A stretch of DNA of 64,000 bases from Rhodanobacter glycinis (GCF_006438785.1 NZ_RCZB01000002.1:62001-126000); one strand, 5' to 3'; shown: positions 8,208-17,805, counted from the first letter of the stretch. Numbers and translations: made by a program. Notes: a model not told the origin generated them from the letters alone.

Positions 8208-9836
8208 ATGGAATCGATCGGCGACGATTTGCGAGTCATGCAGCGTACCCCGCTGGCCCCTGCGCACGTTGCCGCGTTGCGTGAGGCGGGTACGCAGGTG
8301 GTCTACGCGGCCGGCAGCTACCTCGCGCGCCCGGGACAACTGGCCGATCGATTCGTCTATGTCCTTGATGGCGAAATCGAGGTCGTCAATGCCTACACCG
8401 ATGAGCGTCATCTGCCATCGACGCTGGGGCCGACCCAATTCATGGGCGAGATTTCGTTCCTCAACGGCGGCACCTTCTCCATGCCGATGCGTGCCGTGCG
8501 CGATACGTCCGTGATCGAGGTGCCGCGTGCCACGATGCTGACGCTGATGTCACAGATTCCCGAGATGTCGGACATCATCATCACCGTTTTCTCCGCGCGC
8601 CGCCGCCGGCAGATCGAGCAACGCGACAGTGCGCTGGTGCTGATCGGCGAGGAGCTGGACCGCGATGTCCGTTGCATCGCCGAATTCGCCACTCGCAATC
8701 GCATTCCCTACAGCTCGTTCGAGCTGGGCAGCGCCGAGGCGGACGCCGTGGCTGCCACGTGCTCGCTGGCGCCGGGCCGTCCCGCGGTCATTTTCGGGCG
8801 GGACACGATCGTGGCCGATCCCACGCCGGACAAGGTCGCGCGCCTGCTCGGGCTCAACCTGGATCTGGTCGATGACGAGGATTTCGACGTGTTGATCGTC
8901 GGCGGCGGGCCGGCGGGTGTGGCGGCCGGGGTCTATGCGGGTGCCGAGGGGCTTTGTGCGCTGGTGACCGAGGACATCGCGATCGGCGGCCAGGCGGGTA
9001 CGTCGAGCCGGATCGAGAACTACATGGGTTTTCCGACCGGTATTTCCGGCGCCGACCTGGTGTGGCGCGGCGAAATCCAGGCGATGAAGTTCGGCACGCG
9101 TTTCGCCATGCCGCGTCGCGTCGCGCAGCTCGAGGTGCTGGCGGACGGCAGCTTCTGCGCCACCTTCGACAACGGCAAGCGGATTCGGGCCAGGGCGGTC
9201 GTGGTGGCGACCGGCGTGCAATATCGCCGTCTGCCGATCGAGCGGCTGATCGAGTTCGAGGGCGCTGGCGTTTACTACGCGGCGACCGAAATCGAGGCCC
9301 GCTACAGCAAGGGAACGGAGGCGATCATCATTGGCGGCGGCAATTCGGCCGGCCAGGCGGCGATGTTCCTCAGCCGAACAGCGAGCCGGGTGCGCCTGCT
9401 GGTGCGCGGTCGATCGTTGGCGGCATCGATGTCGAGTTACCTGTCGAGCCGGCTCGAAGCGGAGCCGACGATCACGATCGAATACGGTGCCGAAGTCAGC
9501 GCGCTGCACGGCAGCGACCACCTGGAGGCGGTGACGATCCGCAACACCGCGCGCGGCAGCGAAGAAACGGTGCCGACCCGGGCGCTCTTCATCATGGTCG
9601 GTGCCGCCCCCAATACCGACTGGCTGACGGATCTGGTCAAGCTGGACGACAAGGGCTTCGTGCTCACCGGCGAGGCGGCGGGCGCAAGCTCGCCCTTCGC
9701 CGCCTCGCGGCCGGGCATCTTTGCGGTGGGCGACGTGCGCAGCGGATCGGTCAAGCGCGTGGCTTCGGCCGTCGGCGAGGGATCGGTGGTGATATCGAAG
9801 GTCTGGGAATTCGTCGATCGCGGCGGCCGCATCTGA
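8208..9836 (+). CDS. Fusion of cyclic-nucleotide-binding domain, thioredoxin-like domain and thioredoxin-reductase-like flavoprotein
   Basis: A 542-residue protein with three parts. Residues 1-130 form a cNMP-binding-type beta-barrel (GQLADRFVYVLDGEIEV, FMGEISFLNGG). Residues 140-225 resemble a thioredoxin/glutaredoxin fold (ELDRDVRCIAEFATRN, RPAVIFGRDTIVADPT). Residues 228-542 are a FAD/NAD(P)H reductase: the FAD motif GGGPAGVAAG, the NAD(P) motif IIGGGNSAGQAA near 375, and the C-terminal GIFAVGDVR. The usual CxxC redox pair of thioredoxin reductase is absent: the equivalent site near 355 reads YYAATEIE. The Trx-like part also lacks CxxC. NAD(P)H oxidation with a non-disulfide acceptor, controlled by a nucleotide, is an inference. 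Confidence 0.88.
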   Translation: MESIGDDLRVMQRTPLAPAHVAALREAGTQVVYAAGSYLARPGQLADRFVYVLDGEIEVVNAYTDERHLPSTLGPTQFMGEISFLNGGTFSMPMRAVRDTSVIEVPRATMLTLMSQIPEMSDIIITVFSARRRRQIEQRDSALVLIGEELDRDVRCIAEFATRNRIPYSSFELGSAEADAVAATCSLAPGRPAVIFGRDTIVADPTPDKVARLLGLNLDLVDDEDFDVLIVGGGPAGVAAGVYAGAEGLCALVTEDIAIGGQAGTSSRIENYMGFPTGISGADLVWRGEIQAMKFGTRFAMPRRVAQLEVLADGSFCATFDNGKRIRARAVVVATGVQYRRLPIERLIEFEGAGVYYAATEIEARYSKGTEAIIIGGGNSAGQAAMFLSRTASRVRLLVRGRSLAASMSSYLSSRLEAEPTITIEYGAEVSALHGSDHLEAVTIRNTARGSEETVPTRALFIMVGAAPNTDWLTDLVKLDDKGFVLTGEAAGASSPFAASRPGIFAVGDVRSGSVKRVASAVGEGSVVISKVWEFVDRGGRI

Positions 9837-9934
9837 TCGGGCGCGACCAGGAACGGAGTCGCCATTTCGCCGCCGGCAGTGCGCCTGCTTGTGTAGTGGC
9901 CCGAAAATGATGTCGGGGCCAATTTGAACGTTCC

Positions 9935-9992
9935 GGTAATCGTCCCCGTCTCACCGCCGAACAGGGGCCCCTGGTAGAGCAGCGGGCCATCG
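9935..9992. repeat. Diverged dispersed repeat, copy 2, overlapping a gene end
   Basis: Second copy of the sequence at 7994-8054, in the same orientation. It contributes the last dozen or so codons and the stop codon of the minus-strand membrane protein at 9951-11264, which suggests that an inserted element replaced that gene's natural end. Confidence 0.55.
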
Positions 9993-11264
9993 TTGCATCC
10001 GGTTCGAAGACAAGGTGCGCACGATCAGAACGGCCAGCAGCGGAATGGCGACCGCGTAGGCGTACTGGGTTCGCGACACACCGATGCCGAGCGGAAACCA
10101 GATGCCGGGGATGCCGATCGCACTCAGCTCATCGGGGAACTGCGCGATCAGGACCCACGCCATCGTGGCGAGCGCCGTGACGCGCATCGGGCCATCGCGA
10201 ACCATGCGCATGGCAATCAGTACGAGCAAGGCGAGCAATCCGAGTCGACTGACATGGGTCAGCGCCGTGACATGCATCGCGCCACCGGCGACACCGGCGA
10301 CGGCCAGCGCCAGGGCAGCGACGTCGATCGTCCGCCAGGCGCGCGGGCACCAGCGGTTCCAGGCGAGCGCCCACGCGGCCATGCCGAGGGGCGCCAATAG
10401 CGCGTTCATCCACCACACGTAGGCGGGCAGGCTGAGCAGGTCGGTCCACGCGTAGGTCGGGTTCTCCAGGCGCTTCAACGCCGAAAGCACGAGCGCGATG
10501 CCGGCAAGCGCGAGGAAGCCTGGGTGGCTGCTGCGTCGCCGGAACATGAGCCCCAGGCCGGCGAGTGCGAACATGGCGATCGGTTCGATCAGGTCGACGA
10601 TGTAGCCCGCGATCGTGCGCCACCATTGCACGCGGTACAGCGCATGGCTCTCCGGTCGCGGCGCGAGCAGGGGCGCGATGTGCATGCCGCCACCATCGGC
10701 GCTGGCGTCGTTGCCCGGTTGCATGTACGTGCGGATGGCGAGCACGCCGCGGGTGCCGGGCGCATCGGCGGGAAGCGCGAAAAGCATCGGTCGCGTGCCG
10801 ACGACTCGGGGCGCGGCGCCGAGCCGGCCCGATCCGCCCAGCCGCGCTCCGTTCCAGTACAGCTCATAGCCGTCGTCGACGGCGGTCGGGCCGAGAAGGT
10901 CCCATGCGCGGTTTCCGGAAGGCACCGTCACCATGCGGCGATACCAGGCATACCCTCGATAGCCGGGATGGCCGTGCGACATCCATCCGCCGACGTAACC
11001 GGGCAGGCCGACATCGGCGTCGTGGCTACCGGGCGGAGCACTCAGGTCCATCGTTTCCCAACCACGGTCGTCCGTGTTGGCGTTGGCCCATCGCAAGTCG
11101 TCGCCGATGCGGAACCGCCATGCGCCGTCGAGGTTGCTGGTGGCCGCGCGCAAGCGGGGTGGATCGGCGCGGCCTCCCACCGCCAGGGTGACGATCACGA
11201 CAGCCAGCGCAATCAGCGTCGCCGCGATGATTCCGGCCAGGAGGCCTCGTTGGGTCCTGTCCAT
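9951..11264 (-). CDS. 7TM-DISM-like membrane protein, possibly C-terminally truncated
   Basis: 437 residues from ATG 11264. One TM helix (about 9-30) is followed by a periplasmic jelly-roll-like domain (about 40-200; GAWRFRIGDD, YAWYRRMV, GPTAVDDGYELYWNG) of the kind found in 7TMR-DISM sensors and in GH2 sugar-binding domains. About seven hydrophobic helices follow, between residues 225 and 425. Such sensors usually continue into a kinase, cyclase or phosphatase domain; here the frame ends straight after the last helix, in residues encoded by a dispersed repeat. The ligand is unknown. It could also be a naturally output-less protein. Confidence 0.7.
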   Translation of the reverse strand: MDRTQRGLLAGIIAATLIALAVVIVTLAVGGRADPPRLRAATSNLDGAWRFRIGDDLRWANANTDDRGWETMDLSAPPGSHDADVGLPGYVGGWMSHGHPGYRGYAWYRRMVTVPSGNRAWDLLGPTAVDDGYELYWNGARLGGSGRLGAAPRVVGTRPMLFALPADAPGTRGVLAIRTYMQPGNDASADGGGMHIAPLLAPRPESHALYRVQWWRTIAGYIVDLIEPIAMFALAGLGLMFRRRSSHPGFLALAGIALVLSALKRLENPTYAWTDLLSLPAYVWWMNALLAPLGMAAWALAWNRWCPRAWRTIDVAALALAVAGVAGGAMHVTALTHVSRLGLLALLVLIAMRMVRDGPMRVTALATMAWVLIAQFPDELSAIGIPGIWFPLGIGVSRTQYAYAVAIPLLAVLIVRTLSSNRMQRWPAALPGAPVRR

Positions 11265-11281
11265 GCGAACCGGTGCTTTGC

Positions 11282-12010
11282 TCAGCTGCGCGCGAAGTGC
11301 TGGATGTCGTGGCCGGCTCGACGGACGTCGAAGCCGGTGATGCGGCCATCGGCGTTGCGGGCGAAGACGAATCGCACGCGCGGCATACCGGCCCGGAACA
11401 TGACGTCGCGGGCCTCGGCCAGCATCGGCACCGGCTTGTTGTCGCGACCGATGCTGACCAGGCGGTTGCCTTGTCGCTCGATTCGCATCGCATGCCCGGG
11501 AGCCAGCTGGTAGGTGCCGACGTACGGGTCGAGTTCGCCCGTCGTCAACTGGATGGGCGGCGGTTCGACCGGCACCTCGATGGTCTGGCTGGACACCAGC
11601 TTCCAGCTGCCGTGTTTGCGCAGCCACACTTCGGTGGAGCGGAAACTGTCGTGCGCGGTCTGGCCGTAGGTGACGAAGGTGGCGTTGTCGGTGAAGCTGG
11701 TTACGGCGACGTCGCCATGCAGTGCGACATGGAAATCCGACTGGACCAGGGTGTTGCGCGTACCCGCGGGCGGCGGCGACGCGCCTGCGACGATATCGTG
11801 CTTGTTGGACAGCGTGCCGTCCTCGCCCATGAACACCACATTCTCGTCGAGCAGCTTGTCCAGCGTCTTGGCATCGCCGCTCGCCGAGGCGTCGGAGAAA
11901 GCCTGCGAGAGGCGGGTGATCGCGGCGGTGTCCGTCTCGGCAGCCCGCGCGCCCCCCGTGGCGACGAGCGCCGCAACCAGCATGAGTCCTTGCATGCAGC
12001 TTTGGCGCAT
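11282..12010 (-). CDS. Secreted NTF2-like (DUF4440/SnoaL) protein
   Basis: The start at 12010 follows GGAGAT and yields a signal peptide ending in ARA (about residue 23). The rest of the first 150 residues form a cone-shaped NTF2-like domain (TRLSQAFSDASASGDAKTLD, ENVVFMGEDG, STEVWLRKHGSWKLV). A second beta-rich segment of about 85 residues follows (DPYVGTYQL, RFVFARNADGRITGF), a kind often found after DUF4440 domains in periplasmic proteins. It lies 17 bp upstream of the 7TM gene on the same strand, so the two are probably co-transcribed. The ligand or substrate is unknown. Confidence 0.8.
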   Translation of the reverse strand: MRQSCMQGLMLVAALVATGGARAAETDTAAITRLSQAFSDASASGDAKTLDKLLDENVVFMGEDGTLSNKHDIVAGASPPPAGTRNTLVQSDFHVALHGDVAVTSFTDNATFVTYGQTAHDSFRSTEVWLRKHGSWKLVSSQTIEVPVEPPPIQLTTGELDPYVGTYQLAPGHAMRIERQGNRLVSIGRDNKPVPMLAEARDVMFRAGMPRVRFVFARNADGRITGFDVRRAGHDIQHFARS

Positions 12011-12167
12011 CGTGGCATCTCCGGTGGGCAGGTGGCGAAGCTTAAGCACGCCGTCGTGGAATCAGCGCGTGCAGGAAGTCATGCGTTTGCAGACACCACG
12101 GCAGATCGACGATCGTTCGACTGGCGTTCTCGAGCGTCGACTCTGCCTTGTGCTTTGCGTTGGTAAC

Positions 12168-13361
12168 TCAGTGCGCCAAACCCTCCTCGACCGCACTGAA
12201 AGCCGACTTCCCTCCCTTGCGTTCGTCCGGCATCCCGGTAGCGAACCAGACCACGCCGGTGCCGCTTTTGCGATCCACCCAAACGCCGGCTTGCAGTCCA
12301 TAGGCGGAGCCGGAATGACCGACGCGCGCCACGCCGTCGCCAAACGGGTCGTCGCGACAGCCCTTCACCGGTGTGGCCAGCGTCTGGACGGCCAAACCGT
12401 AACGGCAGAAGAAGCCGAAGTCGACGTCGCCGGTATCTTCCTCGTAGGTCTGGCCGTTGCCGAGCCGGTATTGCCATTGCGGGGTGATCATCGCCTGCAC
12501 GGAGCCGGGCTTGAGCAGGCGCTTGCCGTCGATGCTGCCGTTGCCCAGCAGCAATCGGCCGATGCGGACCAGGCCGTTGGCGGAAATGCGCAAGCCGCCC
12601 TGCGGTGAGAACAGGGCGCCGTTTTCGCCGGCGCGCCAGCGCGACAGGTCGCAGCTGCCGTCGCCGGCCGGAGTCACCGGGCAGTCGGGCTTGTGGCCGT
12701 GGTTGTCGTCCTTCACCGGCTTGCCGTCGGCGTCGTACAGCACCACCGCGCGGGCAGCGGTCGCCGCATCGCAGCGATCCCAGTTGAAACAGCCGTCGAT
12801 GGCCAGCGGCTTCAATACCAGGCGTTCCATCAGCTGGTCGAAGCGCTCGCCCGTAGCGCGCTCCATGATCTGCGCCACCAGGGGGAAATTGAGGTTGGTG
12901 TAGCGGAAATAGGTTCCCGGCGCATGCTCGGTGTCCCAGGCGCGCGGATCCTCGACGATGTCGCGCAGCTTTCCACCCAGCGGCGTCTGCCAGTAGCCGG
13001 CGCCATCGGTGAGGCTGGAGCGGTGCGACAGCAGCAGCCGCAGGGTGATCGGCGTCTGTGGAAAGGCCGGGTTGCGCAGGCGCCAGCCCAGCAGGTCGGA
13101 GGCATCCGCATCCAGGCCCAGCTTGCCGGCCTCCACCAGTCGCATGACACCCAGGGTGGTGACCAGCTTGGAGATCGAGGCGATGCGTACCGGATCGTCC
13201 GCCGTGATCTTGCGGCCCGCGGCCTTGTCCGCCAGGCCATGGACCCGCGTGGCCGTGATGCCATCGCGATCGAAGGCCACGCGTACCGTGGCGACGGGTT
13301 CGCCGGCGCGCGCATCGGCGCAGAAAAACAACAACAGGCAGACGATCCAGCGCATGGCCAT
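12168..13361 (-). CDS. Beta-lactamase/penicillin-binding-type serine hydrolase
   Basis: 397 residues from ATG 13361 (GGAG ribosome site), with a signal peptide ending at ARA (about residue 19). It has the class C beta-lactamase/esterase motifs in order: SISK (nucleophile Ser62, Lys65), YTN as the YxN motif, and HSG near the end (GHSGSAYG). Family members cleave D-Ala peptides, beta-lactams or esters in the periplasm; the motifs do not tell which. It contains several cysteines ([20 protein letters not shown]) that could form disulfides after export. Convergent and divergent neighbours give no functional hint. Confidence 0.88.
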   Translation of the reverse strand: MAMRWIVCLLLFFCADARAGEPVATVRVAFDRDGITATRVHGLADKAAGRKITADDPVRIASISKLVTTLGVMRLVEAGKLGLDADASDLLGWRLRNPAFPQTPITLRLLLSHRSSLTDGAGYWQTPLGGKLRDIVEDPRAWDTEHAPGTYFRYTNLNFPLVAQIMERATGERFDQLMERLVLKPLAIDGCFNWDRCDAATAARAVVLYDADGKPVKDDNHGHKPDCPVTPAGDGSCDLSRWRAGENGALFSPQGGLRISANGLVRIGRLLLGNGSIDGKRLLKPGSVQAMITPQWQYRLGNGQTYEEDTGDVDFGFFCRYGLAVQTLATPVKGCRDDPFGDGVARVGHSGSAYGLQAGVWVDRKSGTGVVWFATGMPDERKGGKSAFSAVEEGLAH

Positions 13362-13652
13362 GATCCACTCCAGCTGACGGGGCCGGAGCCCCTTGGTCGG
13401 TGACGCATTGGTGTGACGCCGATGGAGCAAACCAGATCTACAGCGCATTTTCAAAAGCGTGACCCCGCCGCCGGTGTGACCGGACGAACCTGGCCGATCA
13501 TCGGTACGGGCAGGTCGTTATACAGACTGATCCATACATCGCAAGCAACCTGCTCGCATGCTGCGCGAACCGACCGGCACGGATGATGCTGCTTTTTCAT
13601 CACGCGCGCAGGTGTGGCTATGCTTGATCCGATCCACGCCGAGAGTGAACCC

Positions 13653-15467
13653 ATGTCCGATCCGAACACATCGCAACTCGATGCCAGCGCAGCCGCACAC
13701 GCGGAGGCGCTCCACGGCAGCCGATGGAAGCGCCGCGCCCTGCTGGCGGCGACGCTGGCGGCGTTCAGCGCACTGGCCTGCGCCCAGAACGTCAATCCGG
13801 ACGAGACCGGCCATGAGCCGGTCGGCACCCGGGCCGCACTGCAGAAGGCCAGGCCGGTAACCGCCCGACACGCCATGGTCGTCAGCGCGCAGCACCTGGC
13901 CACGATGGTAGGCGTGGACATTCTCAAGCGCGGCGGCAATGCCGTGGACGCCGCCGTGGCGGTCGGTTTTGCGGAAGCCGTGGTGCATCCGTGCTGCGGC
14001 AATATCGGCGGCGGTGGGTTCATGACCATCCACCTCAAGGACGGTCGCAACCTGTTCCTCGATTTCCGCGAGAAGGCGCCGGCGAAAGCCACGCCGACGA
14101 TGTTCCAGGACGCCGACGGCAACGTCGTCGAGGGACGCAGTACCGACAGCTATCTCGGTGTGGGCGTGCCGGGCACGGTGATGGGCTTCGATACCGCGTT
14201 GAAGCGCTACGGCACGATGTCGCTGCAACAGCTCATCGCGCCGGCCATCAAGCTGGCCCGCGACGGCTACGTACTGGAGCAGGGTGACGTCGACAGCCTC
14301 GACTCGAGCACCGGCGCTTTTGCGAAGCATGCCAACGTGGCGGCGATCTTCCTCGACCATGGCAAGCCGTTCAAGGTCGGCGAGCGGCTGGTGCAGAAGG
14401 ACCTGGCGCGCACGCTTGAGCTGATCGCGAAAGGCGGCACCAAGGCGTTCTACGGGGGTCCGATCGCGCGCGCCGTGGTCAAGGGCAGCGACGCCAACGG
14501 CGGCATCCTGTCGCTGCGCGACTTTGCCGGGTACACCGCGCAGTGGGAGAAGCCGATCCAGTGCGAGTACCACGGCTATACCGTGGTGTCGGCGCCGCCG
14601 CCGAGCTCGGGTGGCACCACGCTGTGCCTGATCCTGCAGATCATCAAACCTTACCCTCTCGCCAAGTGGGGTTACGGCTCGGTCGACAGCGTGCACTACC
14701 TGGTCGAGGCCGAGCGCCGCGCGTTCGCCGACCGCAACACCTACCTGGGCGATCCGGCCTTCGTGCACAACCCGATCGACACGCTGCTCTCGGACGCACA
14801 CGCGGCCAAGCTTCGCGCCACCATCAAGCAGGACCAGGCCACGCCGTCATCCGAGGTCCAGGGCAGCCTCGGCGCACCCGAAGGCAATCACACCACGCAC
14901 TACTCCGTGGTCGACAAGGATGGCAACGCCGTCGCCGTCACGTACACCGTCAACTTCCTGTTCGGCAACAAGCAGATCGCCGGCGACACCGGCTTCTTCC
15001 TCAACGACGAAATGGACGACTTCACCGGCAAGCCGGGCGTCGCCAACGGGGCCGGCCTGGTCCAGGGCGTGATCAACCGGGTCGAGCCGGGTAAGCGGCC
15101 CTTGAGCTCGATGACACCGACCATCGTGCTGCGCGATGGCAAGCCGTTCATGCTCACGGGCAGTCCCGGCAGCGCCACCATCATCTCGTCCACGCTGGGG
15201 AGCTTCCTCAACGTGGTCGAGTTCGGCATGAACATGCAGCAAGCCGTCAACGCGCCACGCCTGCACCAGCAGTGGTATCCGGACGTCGTTTACGCGGGCC
15301 AGGGCCTGCTCACGCCGGAGTCCCAGCAGGCCCTGGAAGCGATGGGCTACCGGTTCAAGCCGTTCAGCGGGGGCGCGGTCGAGGCGATCCTGTTCAATCC
15401 GAAGACCGGCCTGCTCGAAGGCGCCCATGACCCGCGTCGTCCCGCCGGTCTGGCGGCCGGCTATTGA
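13653..15467 (+). CDS. ggt: Gamma-glutamyltransferase
   Basis: Periplasmic enzyme that cleaves the gamma-glutamyl bond of glutathione and transfers the glutamyl group. About 604 residues from ATG 13653, with a twin-arginine-free signal region (KRRALLAATLAAFSALACA). The precursor cleaves itself before the catalytic threonine of the NHTTHYSVVD motif (Thr414 in this numbering), giving large and small subunits. Also present are GGNAVDAAVA and GGGGFM early in the large subunit, and PLSSMTPTIV and GSPGSATI in the small subunit. Length and motifs match a complete enzyme. The start is somewhat uncertain; an in-frame GTG lies at 13614. Confidence 0.95.
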   Translation: MSDPNTSQLDASAAAHAEALHGSRWKRRALLAATLAAFSALACAQNVNPDETGHEPVGTRAALQKARPVTARHAMVVSAQHLATMVGVDILKRGGNAVDAAVAVGFAEAVVHPCCGNIGGGGFMTIHLKDGRNLFLDFREKAPAKATPTMFQDADGNVVEGRSTDSYLGVGVPGTVMGFDTALKRYGTMSLQQLIAPAIKLARDGYVLEQGDVDSLDSSTGAFAKHANVAAIFLDHGKPFKVGERLVQKDLARTLELIAKGGTKAFYGGPIARAVVKGSDANGGILSLRDFAGYTAQWEKPIQCEYHGYTVVSAPPPSSGGTTLCLILQIIKPYPLAKWGYGSVDSVHYLVEAERRAFADRNTYLGDPAFVHNPIDTLLSDAHAAKLRATIKQDQATPSSEVQGSLGAPEGNHTTHYSVVDKDGNAVAVTYTVNFLFGNKQIAGDTGFFLNDEMDDFTGKPGVANGAGLVQGVINRVEPGKRPLSSMTPTIVLRDGKPFMLTGSPGSATIISSTLGSFLNVVEFGMNMQQAVNAPRLHQQWYPDVVYAGQGLLTPESQQALEAMGYRFKPFSGGAVEAILFNPKTGLLEGAHDPRRPAGLAAGY

Positions 15468-15492
15468 TGGGTGCTTGACGCGAGAAAGGCAC

Positions 15493-15680
15493 GCAGGAGA
15501 GGGATCAGGTTCATTTTATTCGGACGGCTAAATGGGCTCGCAGGAACAGGAGCGACCACGGGGGTCACAGGGCGCCTCCCATGTGTGCAACAAGCTCTCG
15601 CGCCGATTCGAAAGCCGCTTTCGATGGGTCGGGTTCAGATGATCCAGCCGAGCAAGCGAACCTGACCCCGTTCCTGCTCC
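15493..15680. repeat. REP-like non-autonomous inverted-repeat element
   Basis: The left end (15493-15529) has AGGGATCAGGTTCA and a CGGACGGCT box. The right end (15639-15680) has the inverted counterpart, GAACCTGACCCC with CCAGCCGAGC. A perfect small hairpin, TCGAAAG/CTTTCGA around CCG, is at 15608-15624. Flanking GGTCAGGTTC/GAACCTGACC repeats are typical of REP-type elements mobilised by RayT enzymes. No coding potential was seen in the 289-bp gap that contains it. Confidence 0.5.
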
Positions 15681-15756
15681 CGGCGGGCAACGACGGATGT
15701 ACGTGCGGTGCCGGGTCAACCGGACTATCGTGCCGTCCTGATCACGAAGAACCGCC

Positions 15757-16026
15757 ATGATGAAAAGTTACACGCCACCTCTGACCACGAACCCGCATGG
15801 TCCCCTCTACCGCGTGGACAAAGGAATCCGGGCCGCCCAGCAACGGCTGGATGCCGCCATCGACGCGAAGCGACATCACACCAACCAGAATCTCGCCCAC
15901 GAGGTGATCAAGGAGGCGCGCGAAGGACTCAGGAAGTCCGAGCAGTTGCGCATGCTCAAGATCAAGGAACTCGCGCAGAAGGCCGCGGAGACAGATGAAA
16001 CTCGAAACCTCGGGGACGGGCGGTAA
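15757..16026 (+). CDS. Hypothetical small helical protein
   Basis: An 89-residue ORF, predominantly helical and highly charged (RAAQQRLDAAID, EVIKEAREGLRKSEQLRMLKIKELAQKAAE), with coiled-coil character in its second half. No recognised domain. The reverse strand is also open over most of this length (15742-16047), so strand assignment rests on the plausible amphipathic helix pattern and the ATG at 15757; there is no strong ribosome site. Confidence 0.45.
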   Translation: MMKSYTPPLTTNPHGPLYRVDKGIRAAQQRLDAAIDAKRHHTNQNLAHEVIKEAREGLRKSEQLRMLKIKELAQKAAETDETRNLGDGR

Positions 16027-16200
16027 TCGAGGCCCGATGCACGGCATGGCCCTGATCCATCAGCCCATCGGTCAGCGGCTGCCTCCTGTCGCTGGGCGGG
16101 GTTGAAACCGTGGTAGTTCCCTCGTGCCGCCCTGCGCGAGCGGCGGCGACAGCAGTTTGCAGGGACAATGCGAGCCGCTCTCGGCGCTCTCGGGATGTGC

Positions 16201-16719
16201 TCACTCGCGCCGCCAGTACCGCTCCATCTCCAAATAAGTGAACGAGGCGGACCAGGTGATCAGCACGAAGCCGGTCAGCGCCTCGGTGCCCACCAGAAAG
16301 CGGATCGGGCCTTCCGGAATCACGTCGCCGAAGCCCACCGTGGAATAGGTCACCGCGGAGAAATACACGTGGTCGAAAAGCGTGCCTGGAGTAATGCCGC
16401 GCAAGGCGCCGAAACGCGGATCCGCCCATAGCAGCCCAAACAGCGCGAGTGCAAACACCCAGATCTCGAGCACATGCACCAGCAGCACGCCGAAGATGCC
16501 GGCCAGCACCCGCCGACGCTTTTTTCCGCCCATGTGGGGGAGGCTGCGAGAGATGAGGGTGAGGCCTTCGTAATGCAGCAGCACACAGGCCGCCACCGCC
16601 ACCATGGTGGCTCCCACCACGCCGAGGTTGATGTCCCAGTGGCGGTAGTCGTCAACCTGCACCAACGGTTGCAGGATCGCGGAGGCGTCGCGCCACGCCA
16701 GCTCAATCGCTCGCCCCAT
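16201..16719 (-). CDS. Two-TM potassium channel-like protein
   Basis: A 172-residue inner-membrane protein with the K+ selectivity filter TVGFGD at residues 127-132, preceded by a pore helix (FDHVYFSAVTYS). Hydrophobic segments lie at about 32-50, 72-94 and 142-160. Bacterial channels of the Ion_trans_2 family have this pore-helix arrangement, normally working as tetramers. There is no C-terminal RCK or cyclic-nucleotide domain, so gating is not visible. A basic cytosolic loop (GGKKRRR) follows the first helix. Confidence 0.85.
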   Translation of the reverse strand: MGRAIELAWRDASAILQPLVQVDDYRHWDINLGVVGATMVAVAACVLLHYEGLTLISRSLPHMGGKKRRRVLAGIFGVLLVHVLEIWVFALALFGLLWADPRFGALRGITPGTLFDHVYFSAVTYSTVGFGDVIPEGPIRFLVGTEALTGFVLITWSASFTYLEMERYWRRE

Positions 16720-16980
16720 GTGCTGCCCTCCGTCGATGCCCTTGGCCCGCGTCCGTCAACCCGTGATTCCGACCCTACACCTGATGCGAGTTGAACGGGA
16801 CCGGCCTGGACGGTGCTATCGTTTTTCATGCAGGCCCTGGCGATGGAAGCCAGCCGCCAACGGTGATCGCGCAGGCCTGCGGGTCGGGCGGTTCGCCGGC
16901 CCGCGTCGATGGCGTTCGGCGGTCCGCACGCGCTGCGACCGTCATGCCGCCCAGAGCGGAATTGCGACGAGGTGAGCGCC

Positions 16981-17805
16981 ATGAGTGGTGATCGTGCCGA
17001 CGCGGTGTTTGCGGGTTCCGTCCCGGAGCTCTACGACACGTGCATGGTGCCGCTGATCTTCGCGCCGTACGCGACGGATCTGGTGAGCCGGCTGCGGCCG
17101 AGGCGTCTTTCCCGGGTGCTGGAAATCGCCGCCGGTACCGGCGTGGCGACGCGTGCGATGGCAGCGGCATTGCCGGAAGACTGCACGATCGTCGCCACGG
17201 ATTTGAATCAGGCGATGCTCGATCATGCCCGCGCCGTGGGAACCGCGCGCGCGGTCGAATGGCGCCAGGCGGACGCGCTGCAGCTGCCCTTCCAGGACGC
17301 GACGTTCGACGCTGTGGTGTGCCAGTTCGGGGCCATGTTCTTTCCGGACAAGTCCAGGGCATTCGCCGAGGCGCGCCGGATGCTCGGCAAGGGGGGCGTC
17401 TTCATTTTCAGCGTGTGGGACCGGATCGAAGAAAACGAATTTGCCGACGTCGTCACCACCGCGCTGGCATCCGTCTTTCCGTGGGACCCGCCGCGCTTCA
17501 TGGCCCGCACGCCCCACGGTTATCACGACCGTGAGCGCATCGCACGGGATCTGGCCAAAGGCGGTTTCACCCGCTCGCCGCGGATCGATACCGTCGCGGC
17601 GCGCAGCCGCGCGGAGTCTCCCCGGGCGGCCGCCGTGGCTTACTGTCAGGGCACCCCGCTGAGGAACGAGATCGAGGCCCGCGGCGCTGATCGGCTCGGT
17701 GGAGCCACCGAGGTCGCTGCGGAGGCCATCGCCAGGCGATTCGGGCGGGACAGTGTCGACGGCAAGATCCAGGCGCACGTTGTCACCGTTGAAGCTGACA
17801 ACTGA
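16981..17805 (+). CDS. Class I SAM-dependent methyltransferase
   Basis: 274 residues from ATG 16981, preceded by a GAGGTGAG ribosome site; the longer frame to 16909 has none. SAM-binding motif I is VLEIAAGTGVATRAMA near residue 45. Motif II is VATDLNQAMLDHA, followed by WRQADALQLPFQDATFDAVVCQFG and the post-motif EARRMLGKGGVFIFSVWD. This pattern belongs to the Methyltransf_11/UbiE-like group acting on small molecules or lipids. The substrate cannot be read from sequence. It is a single gene with no obvious operon partner. Confidence 0.88.
   Translation: MSGDRADAVFAGSVPELYDTCMVPLIFAPYATDLVSRLRPRRLSRVLEIAAGTGVATRAMAAALPEDCTIVATDLNQAMLDHARAVGTARAVEWRQADALQLPFQDATFDAVVCQFGAMFFPDKSRAFAEARRMLGKGGVFIFSVWDRIEENEFADVVTTALASVFPWDPPRFMARTPHGYHDRERIARDLAKGGFTRSPRIDTVAARSRAESPRAAAVAYCQGTPLRNEIEARGADRLGGATEVAAEAIARRFGRDSVDGKIQAHVVTVEADN

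Noticed and set aside
8550..9521. Minus-strand ORF under the flavoreductase
   Set aside because: Arg/His-rich antisense composition with no motifs.
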